Below, piece by piece: positions 36,986 through 45,320 of a stretch of 64,000 bases of DNA. The DNA comes from Prosthecobacter gellanilyticus (GTDB lineage Bacteria > Verrucomicrobiota > Verrucomicrobiia > Verrucomicrobiales > Verrucomicrobiaceae). The stretch spans positions 158,904-222,903 of the forward strand of contig NZ_BKAG01000005.1 of the NCBI RefSeq assembly GCF_007992435.1, read 5' to 3'. The notes beneath the pieces were generated by a model. The model was not told where the DNA came from and ran no database searches. It saw only the letters and a list, made by a program, of their open reading frames with translations. Position numbers and translations under genes: made by a program. The first letter of the stretch is position 1. Each line of letters opens with the position of its first letter.

Positions 36986-39900
36986 TTAGTGCGCGATGGA
37001 GTGGCGGATCTCGATGCCGCCGGACAGCGTCGCGGTGCTAGGTGCGAGCTGTGGCAGGAGGAAGTAACCCACGGCCTTGGTGCTGCCGTCCGTGAGGCGG
37101 ACGATCTGGCCCACGAAGGGCACATCCTTGCGGGTGTTTGCCGCGGTGGCTTCCGTGAGAGTGAACTTGCCGCTCACCGCGCCGGTGACTGCATTGATGC
37201 TCAGCGTGACCTTGCCGGGGTTGTTTGCGCCAGCGATCACCTTGTTGTCGTCCGAGAACGTGAAGGAGAAGTTAGGCTGGGTGGCGGCAAAGCTGGAGAT
37301 GCCACCATTGAGGAAGACCAGCTGGTTCGTCACCTGCGTGCTTGGCAGGCCGAGGATGGCCGCTTCCTTCGCCGAGGCGGCGAGGTAGTTGCCTTCCGCG
37401 GTCAGGATCAGAGGCGCGGCGAATGCAGCTGCATAGACCTTGCCCGTGGTGGCAGCCTTGTCCCAGTTCAGCGTGCCCTCGACTGTGTTGCCGAAGAACT
37501 CACCATACTCATCTTCATTGAGCAGCAGTTCGCCGAAGATGGAACCCTTGGCGGCATACAGAGAGGTATAGATGCCGAACTGGCCGTCGGGTCCCAGCAC
37601 ATCACTGCTGGTGATCTTCTGACCATCCGCCGTCAGTCCGGCGAGGGTGACCACACCCGCGCTGCTCACCGTGAAGGTGGCAAAGCCGCTGCCCTGAGGG
37701 ATGGCGTCATTGGGCTCGCCCGTCGGGTCGATGGCGATGCTGTAGTAGCCTTCACGCGTGCTGGCGGGATTGCTCAGGGCATTCCAGGTGGAGCGCCAGC
37801 CATTGGCTTCCGCAGCACCGTGAGTGCCGGTGAGCAGTTCGCTGCCCAGGGTGAGGTTCAGGGCACCACCCGCGAAGTTCGGGATGCTGACATGAGGAGC
37901 TGTGGCAGCCAGGAAGCCCGTGGTCGTGGTGGTCTTCGCACCCGTGGTGAGCTTCAGGGAGAAGGTGCCCAGAGTCGTGGTGGTGAGAGAGAGCTTGCTG
38001 CCCAGCTTGGTGTTGGCCGTGGTGTCACGGGAGATGATGCCGGCATAGGTGCCGATCAGATCACCGGAGACCGCCTTCACCGTGATCCGGGCGATGACGG
38101 TGCTGCTGGTGCCGCCGCTGTTTTTCGCGACCACCTGGGCATTGAAGATGCCGGTGGCGGCAGTCCGTCCGCTGATGGTGGCTGTGGTGATCTTGGTCAC
38201 CTTGTCTGTGTTGACCTTGACGGTCAGACCCTTGGGCAGACCCGTGACCGTGAAGGCGCTCGGATAGTTGGTGGCCGTGAGGACAACCGGAGTGATCTCG
38301 GTGCCGATGGTGGTGACGAGCGGGCTGACAGGGTTGACGACAGGCTTCTGAAGCTTGGCGAACACGGGAAGCTGGACCGCCTTGGTGATCTTGAAGTTGG
38401 TCGAGTCCGTGAGCTCAATGGTGAGGCTGGTGCTGCCTTCAGCAGCCGTGGCTGAAGGTGTGCCGCTGATGGTGGCCGTGCCTGCGGTAAAGCTCAGGCC
38501 GGCGGGCAGAGCGCCCACAAGGCTCCAGGTGCTGTCGCCAATACCACCGCTGCCGGTGAAGCTATACGAGTAGGGGAAACCTCTGACCGCGCCCGGGAGA
38601 ACCGTCACGTTGCCGGTGATGGCAAGATTCTGAACAGTGAGGCTGAATTCCTTCGTGGCGGTGAAGCTGTTCGCATCCGTGACCAGAACGGTGAAGGTGC
38701 TGTTCCCAGCGGTCGTCGGAGTGCCGTCAAGGACACCAGCGGCGCTGAGGCTCAGACCCGCAGGCAGAGTGCCAGCGGTAAGGCTCCAGGTGAAGGGAGC
38801 GGTGCCGTTTTCAGTCGCCAGGGTGGTGGTGTAGGCCGAACCAACGATGCCGAGTGGCAGCGGTGAGATAGTGGTGATCGTCGGGCTGGCGGTGATCAGT
38901 ACGCTGAACTCTTTGTTAGCGGTGAGGCTGTTCGCATCGGTGACCTGCACGGTGAAGGTGCTGCTGGCCGTGGCGGTCGGGGTCCCGGTGAGTTCACCTG
39001 TGGCGCTCAGGGTCAGGCCGGCTGGCAAGGTGCCCGCACTGACGGTCCAGGAGTAAGGAGCGGTGCCTGCCGTGGCTGCGAACTGAGTGGCAGCGAAGGG
39101 AACCTTCACGAGGCTCGTCAGCAGCGGTGAATCCGTGGTGATGGAAGGTGTGGTGGTGATCGTGGTGGCAAAGGCCTTGCTGGCAGTGAGGCCGTTCGAA
39201 TCCGTGACCAGAACCGTGAAGTTCGAGGTTCCGAGAGCAGTCGGCGTGCCGCTGAGGAGACCGGTGGTGCTCAGGGTCAGACCGGCAGGCAGAGTGCCCG
39301 TGGAGACCGTGAAGGCGAGAGGAGCGGTGCCGCCCGCCGCAGCGATCTGAACGGAATAAGCAGCGTTGAGACCACCCACGGCCAGAGGCGAGGTGGAGGA
39401 GATGCTGACTGGAAGCTCAGCCATGCTGTCACCCTGGAAGGCGGTGGCACTGAAGGCGGTGTCCACCGTGACGCGGTCAAAGCTGTAGTGGGCCTGGCCA
39501 CTCGGGCCGGAGATGACGATCGTGTAGGTGGCTTTGTTGCCAGGAATGTTCCACTTGGCCCAGTACTGGCCTGTGGAGGTGCTGTTCACGCCCTGTACAA
39601 CCGAGGTCGGAGGAACTCCGTCAATGGTCGCGGTGATGACGTCGGCGAAGGCGCTGTTGGCGCCTTCGATGGGAGGAGCAGCGGCGGAGGAAATCTGGAG
39701 AATGATCGAGGTAAAACCATTGGTGGCATGAACCGTACCAGTGGTAGGAACGGTGATTTCTTCGGCCAGGGTGCCGCCGATGAAGTAGAGGTTACCGTTG
39801 GTATGACCCTGGCCATTCGTGGTGCGGAAGCGGGCACCAGCGGTGGTGGTGTAGCCGACGTCAGGCGTGCTGTCGTCGATGACAGACGTCATGAAGGTGC

Positions 39901-41860
39901 GGTTGCCGATGTCATTGAAGGTTTCCCAACCGAAGTGGGTCGTCCTGACATTGCCGCGAGTGCTTGGCTTGATCACACCTGCGACGCTGCCCAGTGCCGA
40001 GGCGAGGGGAGGCGTGGTGACGATAACCTTGTCAGGCTGCGCGCCGGCAGGACGCCAGACGGTGTCCACCACGAGACGGTCGATGCTGATGCTGACCGCA
40101 GGACCCGTGACGGTGTCCGAGGTGATGTCAAAGGTGTAGCTGCTGGAGGGATTGCCAGGGATGTTCCAGAGCGCCCAGATCTGGCCTTTGCCAGCGGCAT
40201 TCGTGGCGGTGATGTAGGTCGGGGCGATGCCGTTGATGGAGCTGAAGTAGATCGGGGTGCGGATGGCACCTGCCTGAGCCACCGCCTGAGCGATGATGGT
40301 GGTGGAGCCGCTGCCGGTGCCGCTGGCTGGAGTGCCGGGAGGGGCGTTCGTCACCACGGTCACGCGTTCGTTCAGCTTCTGGCCTGCGGTGCCGACATAC
40401 ACGTTGTTTGAGCTGGCGAGATGGTCTTCAGCCGTCTGGCCGATGATGCTGACACCTGCGATGGCGGTGTTGCCAATGTCAGGAGTCGTGTCGTTGATCG
40501 GATCCACGGCGTTGGCCGCAGGATTCGAGAAGACTTCCCAGCCAAAATGAGTGGTGTTGATATTACCACGGGAGCTGGGAGCCAGCACGTCAATCACCTG
40601 TTCCAGGACAACGTTCAGCGCAGGGTTGCCTGTGGTGATGGTGTCAGGCTGATAGGCAGTCGGGCTGAAATGTGTGTCGACCACGAACTTGTCAAAGCTC
40701 CAACCACTCTGGTTGGCCGGGCCGGTCACCGTGAAGGTGTAGCTGGCCTTGTTGCCAGGGATCTTCCATTTGGCCCAGGCTTGGCCGCTGCCGTTGATGT
40801 TGTTGGCCACAACGACCTGCGGGGCGATTCCTTCGATGCTGCCGAAGCTCAGGCTGCTGCTCGGGAAGCCGCCAAACGCGGTGACTGCCTGGGCGATGAT
40901 GGTGGTGAAACCTTCGGTGGCATGAGGGACACCGCTGGTGACGACGGTGACTTCTTCCGCCAGCGTGCCGGCGGCCACATACAGATTGCGCGTGCTGCTG
41001 ATGTGGTCCTGCGCGTTCGTGGTGACAAAGCTCACGCCCGTGGTCGTGGTGCCGATGTCCGGTGTGCTGTCATTGATCGGCACATTGTCGAAGCCTGGAT
41101 CGCAGAAGGTGTCCCAGCCAAACCAAGTGGTGTTGGCAGCGCCACGTGTCGTCGGAGCGATGATGCCCGCAACCTGGTCGATCTTGAAGGTGGGTTGCGA
41201 CGCAGCGATCACGATGTCAGGCTGCGGCAGGGCGGCATCCCAATGCGTGTCGATCACGATGCGGGTGATGCTGTAGTTCGCCACGTTTGGATTACCGTTG
41301 ATGGTGAAGACGTAGCTGGGCGCATTGCCTGGGACCACCCATTTGGCAAACACCTGCTCGGCGCCGGCGGCGTTCGTGCCACGGATGACCGTGGGCAGCA
41401 CGCCATTGATGGAGCTCACGGAGATGTTGCCAGGAAAGGGACCGAATGCGGTGAGAAACTGGGCGATCACCGTCGTGTTGCCGGAGCCGTTGCCGGAGAC
41501 AGGTGTTCCGACTGGGATGTTCGTCGCCACGGTAACCTGCTCATAAAGCGTGTGATCTGCGGCGCTGATATAGATGTTGCCGCTGTCGAGGACGTGGTCC
41601 TCGTTGTTCAGCGTCTTGACGTTCACGCCAAGGATCGCGGTGTCTCCCATGTCAGGAGTGCTGTCATCGATCGGCACGGCGCGGTTGCCTGCATCGTTGA
41701 AGTTATCCCAGCCGAAATAAGTCGTGTTGGCTCCGCCGCGTGTGCTGGGTGCCACCACGTTGGTTTGTTGATCTAGAGTGAAGGTGGCTGCAGAGGCGCT
41801 TAAACCACCCGCCGCAGCGAGTAGTAGAGCGACGAGGGGAGCGAAACGTCGATATTTCAT
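36986..41860 (-). CDS. giant exported protein: four novel tandem repeats, He_PIG repeats, shared C-terminal domain
   Basis: A 1624-residue protein starting MKYRRFAPLVALLLAAAGGLSASA (signal peptide); a GTG two codons earlier is possible. Residues about 30-815 are four tandem copies, each close to 195 residues, of a domain I cannot name. Its recurring core is STRG.xxTTxFGWxxFxD, PIxDSTPDxG, TxNxxDHxxxxNxY, LxExVTVxT, TTIIAQ, AKWxIPGNxxSYxF, and DRxVVDTxW....QPD. Residues about 820-1230 hold four He_PIG Ig-like repeats and one divergent repeat. Residues about 1265-1624 are the same C-terminal domain as in the next gene (GTHGAAEANGWRSTW, TADGQKITSSDVLGP, AVTGAVSGKFTLTE). No catalytic motif is seen; it looks like an adhesive or structural surface protein. 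First gene of the operon with the 1204-residue protein and Verru_Chthon A. Confidence 0.84.
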   Translation of the reverse strand: MKYRRFAPLVALLLAAAGGLSASAATFTLDQQTNVVAPSTRGGANTTYFGWDNFNDAGNRAVPIDDSTPDMGDTAILGVNVKTLNNEDHVLDSGNIYISAADHTLYEQVTVATNIPVGTPVSGNGSGNTTVIAQFLTAFGPFPGNISVSSINGVLPTVIRGTNAAGAEQVFAKWVVPGNAPSYVFTINGNPNVANYSITRIVIDTHWDAALPQPDIVIAASQPTFKIDQVAGIIAPTTRGAANTTWFGWDTFCDPGFDNVPINDSTPDIGTTTTGVSFVTTNAQDHISSTRNLYVAAGTLAEEVTVVTSGVPHATEGFTTIIAQAVTAFGGFPSSSLSFGSIEGIAPQVVVANNINGSGQAWAKWKIPGNKASYTFTVTGPANQSGWSFDKFVVDTHFSPTAYQPDTITTGNPALNVVLEQVIDVLAPSSRGNINTTHFGWEVFSNPAANAVDPINDTTPDIGNTAIAGVSIIGQTAEDHLASSNNVYVGTAGQKLNERVTVVTNAPPGTPASGTGSGSTTIIAQAVAQAGAIRTPIYFSSINGIAPTYITATNAAGKGQIWALWNIPGNPSSSYTFDITSDTVTGPAVSISIDRLVVDTVWRPAGAQPDKVIVTTPPLASALGSVAGVIKPSTRGNVRTTHFGWETFNDIGNRTFMTSVIDDSTPDVGYTTTAGARFRTTNGQGHTNGNLYFIGGTLAEEITVPTTGTVHATNGFTSIILQISSAAAPPIEGANSAFADVITATIDGVPPTSVVQGVNSTSTGQYWAKWNIPGNKATYTIVISGPSGQAHYSFDRVTVDTAFSATAFQGDSMAELPVSISSTSPLAVGGLNAAYSVQIAAAGGTAPLAFTVSTGTLPAGLTLSTTGLLSGTPTALGTSNFTVLVTDSNGLTASKAFATTITTTPSITTDSPLLTSLVKVPFAATQFAATAGTAPYSWTVSAGTLPAGLTLSATGELTGTPTATASSTFTVQVTDANSLTANKEFSVLITASPTITTISPLPLGIVGSAYTTTLATENGTAPFTWSLTAGTLPAGLSLSAAGVLDGTPTTAGNSTFTVLVTDANSFTATKEFSLTVQNLAITGNVTVLPGAVRGFPYSYSFTGSGGIGDSTWSLVGALPAGLSFTAGTATISGTPSATAAEGSTSLTIELTDSTNFKITKAVQLPVFAKLQKPVVNPVSPLVTTIGTEITPVVLTATNYPSAFTVTGLPKGLTVKVNTDKVTKITTATISGRTAATGIFNAQVVAKNSGGTSSTVIARITVKAVSGDLIGTYAGIISRDTTANTKLGSKLSLTTTTLGTFSLKLTTGAKTTTTTGFLAATAPHVSIPNFAGGALNLTLGSELLTGTHGAAEANGWRSTWNALSNPASTREGYYSIAIDPTGEPNDAIPQGSGFATFTVSSAGVVTLAGLTADGQKITSSDVLGPDGQFGIYTSLYAAKGSIFGELLLNEDEYGEFFGNTVEGTLNWDKAATTGKVYAAAFAAPLILTAEGNYLAASAKEAAILGLPSTQVTNQLVFLNGGISSFAATQPNFSFTFSDDNKVIAGANNPGKVTLSINAVTGAVSGKFTLTEATAANTRKDVPFVGQIVRLTDGSTKAVGYFLLPQLAPSTATLSGGIEIRHSIAH

Positions 41861-42199
41861 GGGCACGCTACTTCGCCAAGCGCGCCCCCTGTCGCTGCGG
41901 GCCGTTTGATGTGAATTGACGGTGAAATAGCGGCCCGGAATCAGAAGGTCATTTGACCGACAAAAATTCGCAAACCAACGATGTGTAATGGTTTTGTCAG
42001 AGGTGCCGGGTGTCGATGAAACAACATCGGCAGCTCGTCATTACCGATGATTGTCTTCCAAAGCATTGCATCTCATCGATGGCAGCAAAGCCCGTTGCGC
42101 TGACTTCTTGAATCGAATCGAGCAGATGTCACGATGACGACAGTTCAGCGCAAACGGCCGCCAGCAGACGTATTATTGCCGTCTCCTTTACTGTCCCCC
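41861..42199. other. 339-bp divergent intergenic region
   Basis: This stretch lies between the giant surface-protein operon (minus) and the kelch gene (plus) and must carry both promoters. It is less GC-rich than its surroundings. I see a small inverted repeat GGTCATTTGACC (about 41948-41959) and a TATTAT that could be a -10 hexamer about 25 bp before the kelch ATG, but no convincing -35 partner. No coding frame with signal-peptide or codon support was found. Confidence 0.4.
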
Positions 42200-43291
42200 A
42201 TGAAACGTCTCATCGCCCTCCTCCTCGGCTCGCTGACTGTCATCGCGCTTGCCGATGCTCCTCCGGACCTTCCGCTGCCTGTCGCCAGTTTCGGAGCCGC
42301 AGCCACTGAATCCGGCAGTGTCTATATCTACGGAGGTCACAGCGGTGTGCGTCATAAGTACAACCGTGATGAAGTGCATGGTGACTTCTACCACTGGCAG
42401 AGCGGTCTGAAGGAATGGGAAGCCCTGGCCAAGGATGAGCCTGCGCAGGGAGCCTCTCTCCTGGCCACGGACAAAGGCGTGATCCGTGTCGGCGGCATGG
42501 CCGCAAAGAATGCCAAGGGTGAAAAACAGGATCTCTGGTCCAGTGAGACCGCCGCCCGCTATGATGCGGCCGACAAGACGTGGCATCCTCTGCCAAAGCT
42601 CCCTGAGCGCCGCTCCAGCCATGACAGCATCGTCATTGGTGACACACTGTACGTCATTGGTGGTTGGGCTCTTCTCGGTGGTTCTGACACCAAGTGGCAC
42701 AAGACCTACCTCACACTGGATCTCTCCAAGACTGACGCCAACTGGGAGTCCCACGAGCAGCCCTTCGAGCGCCGCGCGCTGGCCGTGTATGGCCTGGGTA
42801 ACAAACTTTACGCCATCGGCGGCATGGACAGTGATGAGAGCATCACGAACGTAGTGTCCGTGCTGGATACCACCACTGGCAAGTGGAGTGATGGTCCTGA
42901 GCTGCCCAAGGCCAAGCTCGGCGGTTTTGGTTTCGCCGCTGTCGCTCACGAGGGCCGCCTCTTTGGCAGCGGGGCCGCAGGCACGCTGGTCGAGCTGCGC
43001 AAGGATGTGTGGGTGCCCATCGTGAAGTTGCAGCAGCCTCGCTACTTCCATCGCCTCGTCAGCGGTGGCGCGGGCAAGCTCATCGCCCTCGGCGGTGAGA
43101 ACCGCGAAGGCAAGAAGTCCACGCCGGAAGTGATTGATCTGCCGGCCGTGGATTCGAAGCCTCTCCCCGAGGAGCCTGCCTCCAAGGAAGCCGCCGCTGG
43201 TGGTCATCCTCACTCCAAAGGTGGCAGCCCTCACGCGAAAGGCGGCAATCCCCACGCCAAGCCTGAGGCTGCTGCCGCGACCAAGTCCTGA
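42200..43291 (+). CDS. exported kelch-repeat protein with His-rich tail
   Basis: A 363-residue protein starting MKRLIALLLGSLTVIALADAPP (signal peptide); a longer frame upstream lacks such a start. The body is a kelch propeller: VYIYGGHSGVRHKYN, GVIRVGGMAAKN, TLYVIGGWALLGG, KLYAIGGMDSDESI, and KLIALGGENREG, with the glycine pairs and spaced Trp/Tyr typical of the fold. The last 40 residues are low complexity with three spaced copies of GGxPHxK (about residues 335-355), a possible metal-binding or flexible tail. Exported kelch proteins include galactose oxidase-like and sialate mutarotase-like proteins, but no catalytic residues are clear. It converges with pdxH, with only 7 bp between stops. 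Confidence 0.87.
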   Translation: MKRLIALLLGSLTVIALADAPPDLPLPVASFGAAATESGSVYIYGGHSGVRHKYNRDEVHGDFYHWQSGLKEWEALAKDEPAQGASLLATDKGVIRVGGMAAKNAKGEKQDLWSSETAARYDAADKTWHPLPKLPERRSSHDSIVIGDTLYVIGGWALLGGSDTKWHKTYLTLDLSKTDANWESHEQPFERRALAVYGLGNKLYAIGGMDSDESITNVVSVLDTTTGKWSDGPELPKAKLGGFGFAAVAHEGRLFGSGAAGTLVELRKDVWVPIVKLQQPRYFHRLVSGGAGKLIALGGENREGKKSTPEVIDLPAVDSKPLPEEPASKEAAAGGHPHSKGGSPHAKGGNPHAKPEAAAATKS

Positions 43292-43298
43292 CGGGGCC

Positions 43299-43952
43299 TC
43301 ACGGGCTCAATCTTTCGATCTTCCACCCATCGCCTTCGCGGACATAGCGAAGGCGATCGTGTAAACGGCTGGTGCGTCCCTGCCAGAACTCGATCTCACG
43401 CGGCATCAGTGTGTAGCCACCCCAGTCGGGAGGGCAGGGGATCTCACCTTCACCAAAGCGTGCTTCGAGTTCCGCGCGGCGGGCTTCCAGCCATTCACGA
43501 CCCGGAATGACCCGGCTCTGTTCAGACACCCAGGCCCCGAGCTGGTTCCCACGCGGACGAGACGCAAAATAGCTCTCCGCCTCCGCGCGCGGCAGTTTTT
43601 CGATCCGGCCACGCACCGTGACCTGATGATGCCTTTGCACCCAGAGAAACACGGCACAGCCACGTGGATCCGCGCTGATCTCATGCCCCTTCCGGCTGTC
43701 ATAGTTCGTGAAGAAGTGGAAACCCTGCGCATCCAGCCCCTTCAGCAGCACGGTGCGCGCGCTAGGGGAGCCATCCAGGCCGATCGTGGCCAGTTGCATG
43801 GCATTCGGCTCCGGCAGCTGATGGGCCAGCGCGTCCTGCATCCAGGCATTGAAGAGCTCAAAGGGGTCCGCAGGCAGCTTTTCCTCGGTCAGGCTGTCGA
43901 GATCGTAGCTGACCCGGAGGTCGCGGAGCGTGTGGGGCGGAAAATCCATCAT
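43299..43952 (-). CDS. pdxH: pyridoxine/pyridoxamine 5'-phosphate oxidase
   Basis: A 217-residue FMN enzyme that oxidises pyridoxine or pyridoxamine 5'-phosphate to pyridoxal 5'-phosphate, the last step of vitamin B6 synthesis and salvage. Conserved blocks are all present: SARTVLLKGLDAQGFHFFTNY, RKGHEI, QVTVRGRIEKL, SYFASRPRGNQLGAW, and the C-terminal GGYTLMPREIEFWQGRTSRLHDR. Length equals that of the E. coli enzyme when starting at the ATG-ATG pair at 43947-43952; a frame 20 codons longer has no family support. It is divergent from hpt, so the short 76-bp gap between the two starts must carry both promoters. Cytoplasmic. Confidence 0.96.
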   Translation of the reverse strand: MMDFPPHTLRDLRVSYDLDSLTEEKLPADPFELFNAWMQDALAHQLPEPNAMQLATIGLDGSPSARTVLLKGLDAQGFHFFTNYDSRKGHEISADPRGCAVFLWVQRHHQVTVRGRIEKLPRAEAESYFASRPRGNQLGAWVSEQSRVIPGREWLEARRAELEARFGEGEIPCPPDWGGYTLMPREIEFWQGRTSRLHDRLRYVREGDGWKIERLSP

Positions 43953-44028
43953 GGTTCTGCCTGAAGAAACGCGAGCCAGGGCATTGCGGCAATCCCGGGT
44001 TTGCGCCTTCATGTGCCTGAATCAAGCC

Positions 44029-44571
44029 ATGAATGCCCTCACTGGAGTTTTAAGCGACCTCGACCGCGTGCTGCTCAGCGCGGAGGACATCCGCGCCCGC
44101 ATCTCGTCCATGGCGGCGCAGATCGAGCGCGATTACGCAGGCAAGCTGATCACCGTCGTGGCGCTCATGGACGGCGCCTTGTTCTTCGTCGCAGACCTCC
44201 TGCGGCAGATTGATCTGCCGATCCGTCTCGTCACCCTCGGCGCCAGCAGCTACCACGGCGGCACACACTCCACCGGCCAGGTGAAACTGCAGTGGCCCAC
44301 TGGCGTGACCTTGGCGGACCAGGACATCCTCCTGCTGGATGACATCCTCGATACCGGCCTCACCCTTGCTGCCCTTCATCAGCGCCTGCAGGCCGAGAAG
44401 CCCGCCTCATTGCGCACCGGCGTGCTCTTGAACAAAAAGCGCCAGCGCACCCAGGACTGCCAGCTCGACTATTGCGGATTCGAGATCGCTGACGAGTTCG
44501 TCGTGGGCTACGGCATGGACTACCAGGGCCGCTTCCGCAACCTGCCCTGCATCGGCATTCTGAGACCCTGA
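44029..44571 (+). CDS. hpt: hypoxanthine phosphoribosyltransferase
   Basis: A 180-residue type I phosphoribosyltransferase of purine salvage: hypoxanthine or guanine plus PRPP gives IMP or GMP. The PRPP-binding motif is LLLDDILDTGLTL at residues 101-113, and VALMDGALFFVADLL plus the GVLLNKKRQR, FVVGYGMDYQGRFRNLPCIG blocks are typical of HPRT. The chosen ATG (44029) gives MNALTGVLSDLDRVLLS, matching family length; an ATG six codons upstream is possible. moaD follows 2 bp after the stop, so they share a transcript. Cytoplasmic. Confidence 0.93.
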   Translation: MNALTGVLSDLDRVLLSAEDIRARISSMAAQIERDYAGKLITVVALMDGALFFVADLLRQIDLPIRLVTLGASSYHGGTHSTGQVKLQWPTGVTLADQDILLLDDILDTGLTLAALHQRLQAEKPASLRTGVLLNKKRQRTQDCQLDYCGFEIADEFVVGYGMDYQGRFRNLPCIGILRP

Positions 44572-44573
44572 TC

Positions 44574-44819
44574 ATGAAGGTGCGCGTGCTTTTCTTTTCC
44601 GTCCTGCGGGACATCACCGGCGCCGCCGAGCTCGAGTGGACCTGCCCTCCAGGTGCCGCGGTCTCCGTCCTGCTCGAGGAACTCTACACCCGCTGGCCCA
44701 AGCTCCGCGCCTGGGACACCAGTCTGCTCCTCGCCATCGACTGCGCCTACGTGAAGCGTGATGGGCTGCTTCATGAAGGCTGTGAAGTCGCCCTCATGCC
44801 CCCCGTTCAAGGCGGCTGA
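44574..44819 (+). CDS. moaD: molybdopterin synthase sulfur-carrier subunit (MoaD-like)
   Basis: An 81-residue ubiquitin-like protein ending in the diagnostic Gly-Gly (ALMPPVQGG), which is adenylated and thiocarboxylated to donate sulfur to precursor Z in molybdenum cofactor synthesis. The start MKVRVLFFSVLRDITGAAEL is a classic MoaD N-terminus. No other moa gene is in the window, so the large subunit MoaE must be encoded elsewhere. It lies 2 bp after hpt, an arrangement that looks like shared transcription and not pathway logic. A small palindrome (44827-44845) follows the stop. Confidence 0.91.
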   Translation: MKVRVLFFSVLRDITGAAELEWTCPPGAAVSVLLEELYTRWPKLRAWDTSLLLAIDCAYVKRDGLLHEGCEVALMPPVQGG

Positions 44820-44826
44820 TAGCAGC

Positions 44827-44845
44827 CATCACATCCCATGTGATG
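44827..44845. repeat. short palindrome after moaD
   Basis: CATCACAT and ATGTGATG (8-bp arms, 3-nt loop CCC) start 8 bp after the moaD stop. It could help end the hpt-moaD transcript, but there is no T-run. Confidence 0.4.
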
Positions 44846-44922
44846 AGCTGTGGACACGGAAGTCTAACTGAAATGAAGTCACATTCACCATCTATGTCTG
44901 GAGCTAGAGCGGTGAAGGCAGG

Positions 44923-45060
44923 CTAATCGTTCGGGTCGTCTTCCAACGATAGCAAAGCGACGAGGCGGTCAAACTGGCGAGCCCCGGAGCGGCAGGCATA
45001 CACGCACAGCTGGTCATGTCTGGCAGCCTCAATAGTACGACACATCCAGAAAGGGTTCAT
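44923..45060 (-). CDS. possible small ORF, 45 residues, unknown
   Basis: The minus strand from the ATG at 45058-45060 encodes 45 residues (MNPFWMCRTIEAARHDQLCV and onward, ending LLSLEDDPND). Codon use is GC-biased like the neighbours, and the C-terminal half would form an amphipathic helix. There is no recognisable family, no clear ribosome site, and it is antisense to nothing known. It fills part of the 300-bp gap between moaD and the lipoprotein gene; apart from it and the palindrome at 44827 I see nothing in that gap. Probably chance as often as not. Confidence 0.25.
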   Translation of the reverse strand: MNPFWMCRTIEAARHDQLCVYACRSGARQFDRLVALLSLEDDPND

Positions 45061-45119
45061 GATGCGAAGGGAAAATCGTAACCAAGCTCAGCCCCGATTA
45101 ACCCACCTCATCAACCTCT

Positions 45120-45287
45120 ATGAAATCTCTCCTCATTCTCTCATTTGCACTGTTCACCGCCGTGTCCCTTCCAAGTTGCCGGGAAAAGGGTCCTGGCGAG
45201 AAAATTGGGAACAAAATCGACGACGCTCTGGATCAACGGCCTGGTGAGGGCATCCGCGACGCGGTCGAAGACGTGACGAACAAATAA
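45120..45287 (+). CDS. small lipoprotein, 55 residues
   Basis: An ATG at 45120 opens a 55-residue frame: MKSLLILSFALFTAVSLPSC, a lipoprotein signal with lipobox LPSC (Cys20 lipidated), then a short charged tail with REKGPGEKIGNKIDDALDQR, GEGIRDAVEDVTNK. The tail repeats a K/D-rich helical pattern (GEKIGNKIDDALD) like small entericidin-like or stress-linked lipoproteins. The gene ends 33 bp before a strong intrinsic terminator (45321), which supports it as a real transcription unit. Likely anchored in the outer or inner membrane. The function is unknown; many bacteria express such short lipoproteins under stress. Confidence 0.75.
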   Translation: MKSLLILSFALFTAVSLPSCREKGPGEKIGNKIDDALDQRPGEGIRDAVEDVTNK

Positions 45288-45320
45288 TGCGTTTTAGGAC
45301 GACATCTCGCGTCCTTCTCC

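Noticed and set aside
36989..38455. 488-codon open frame on the plus strand
   Set aside because: Antisense shadow of the shared C-terminal domain and last repeats of the 1624-residue protein; low-complexity Gly/Arg/Asp product without signal or motif.
40421..41776. 451-codon open frame on the plus strand
   Set aside because: Antisense to the tandem repeats of the same protein; composition bias and no ribosome site.
45059..45247. 62-codon plus-strand frame next to the lipoprotein gene
   Set aside because: It overlaps the lipoprotein frame out of register; the lipoprotein frame has a lipobox and correct terminator spacing, this one has neither.
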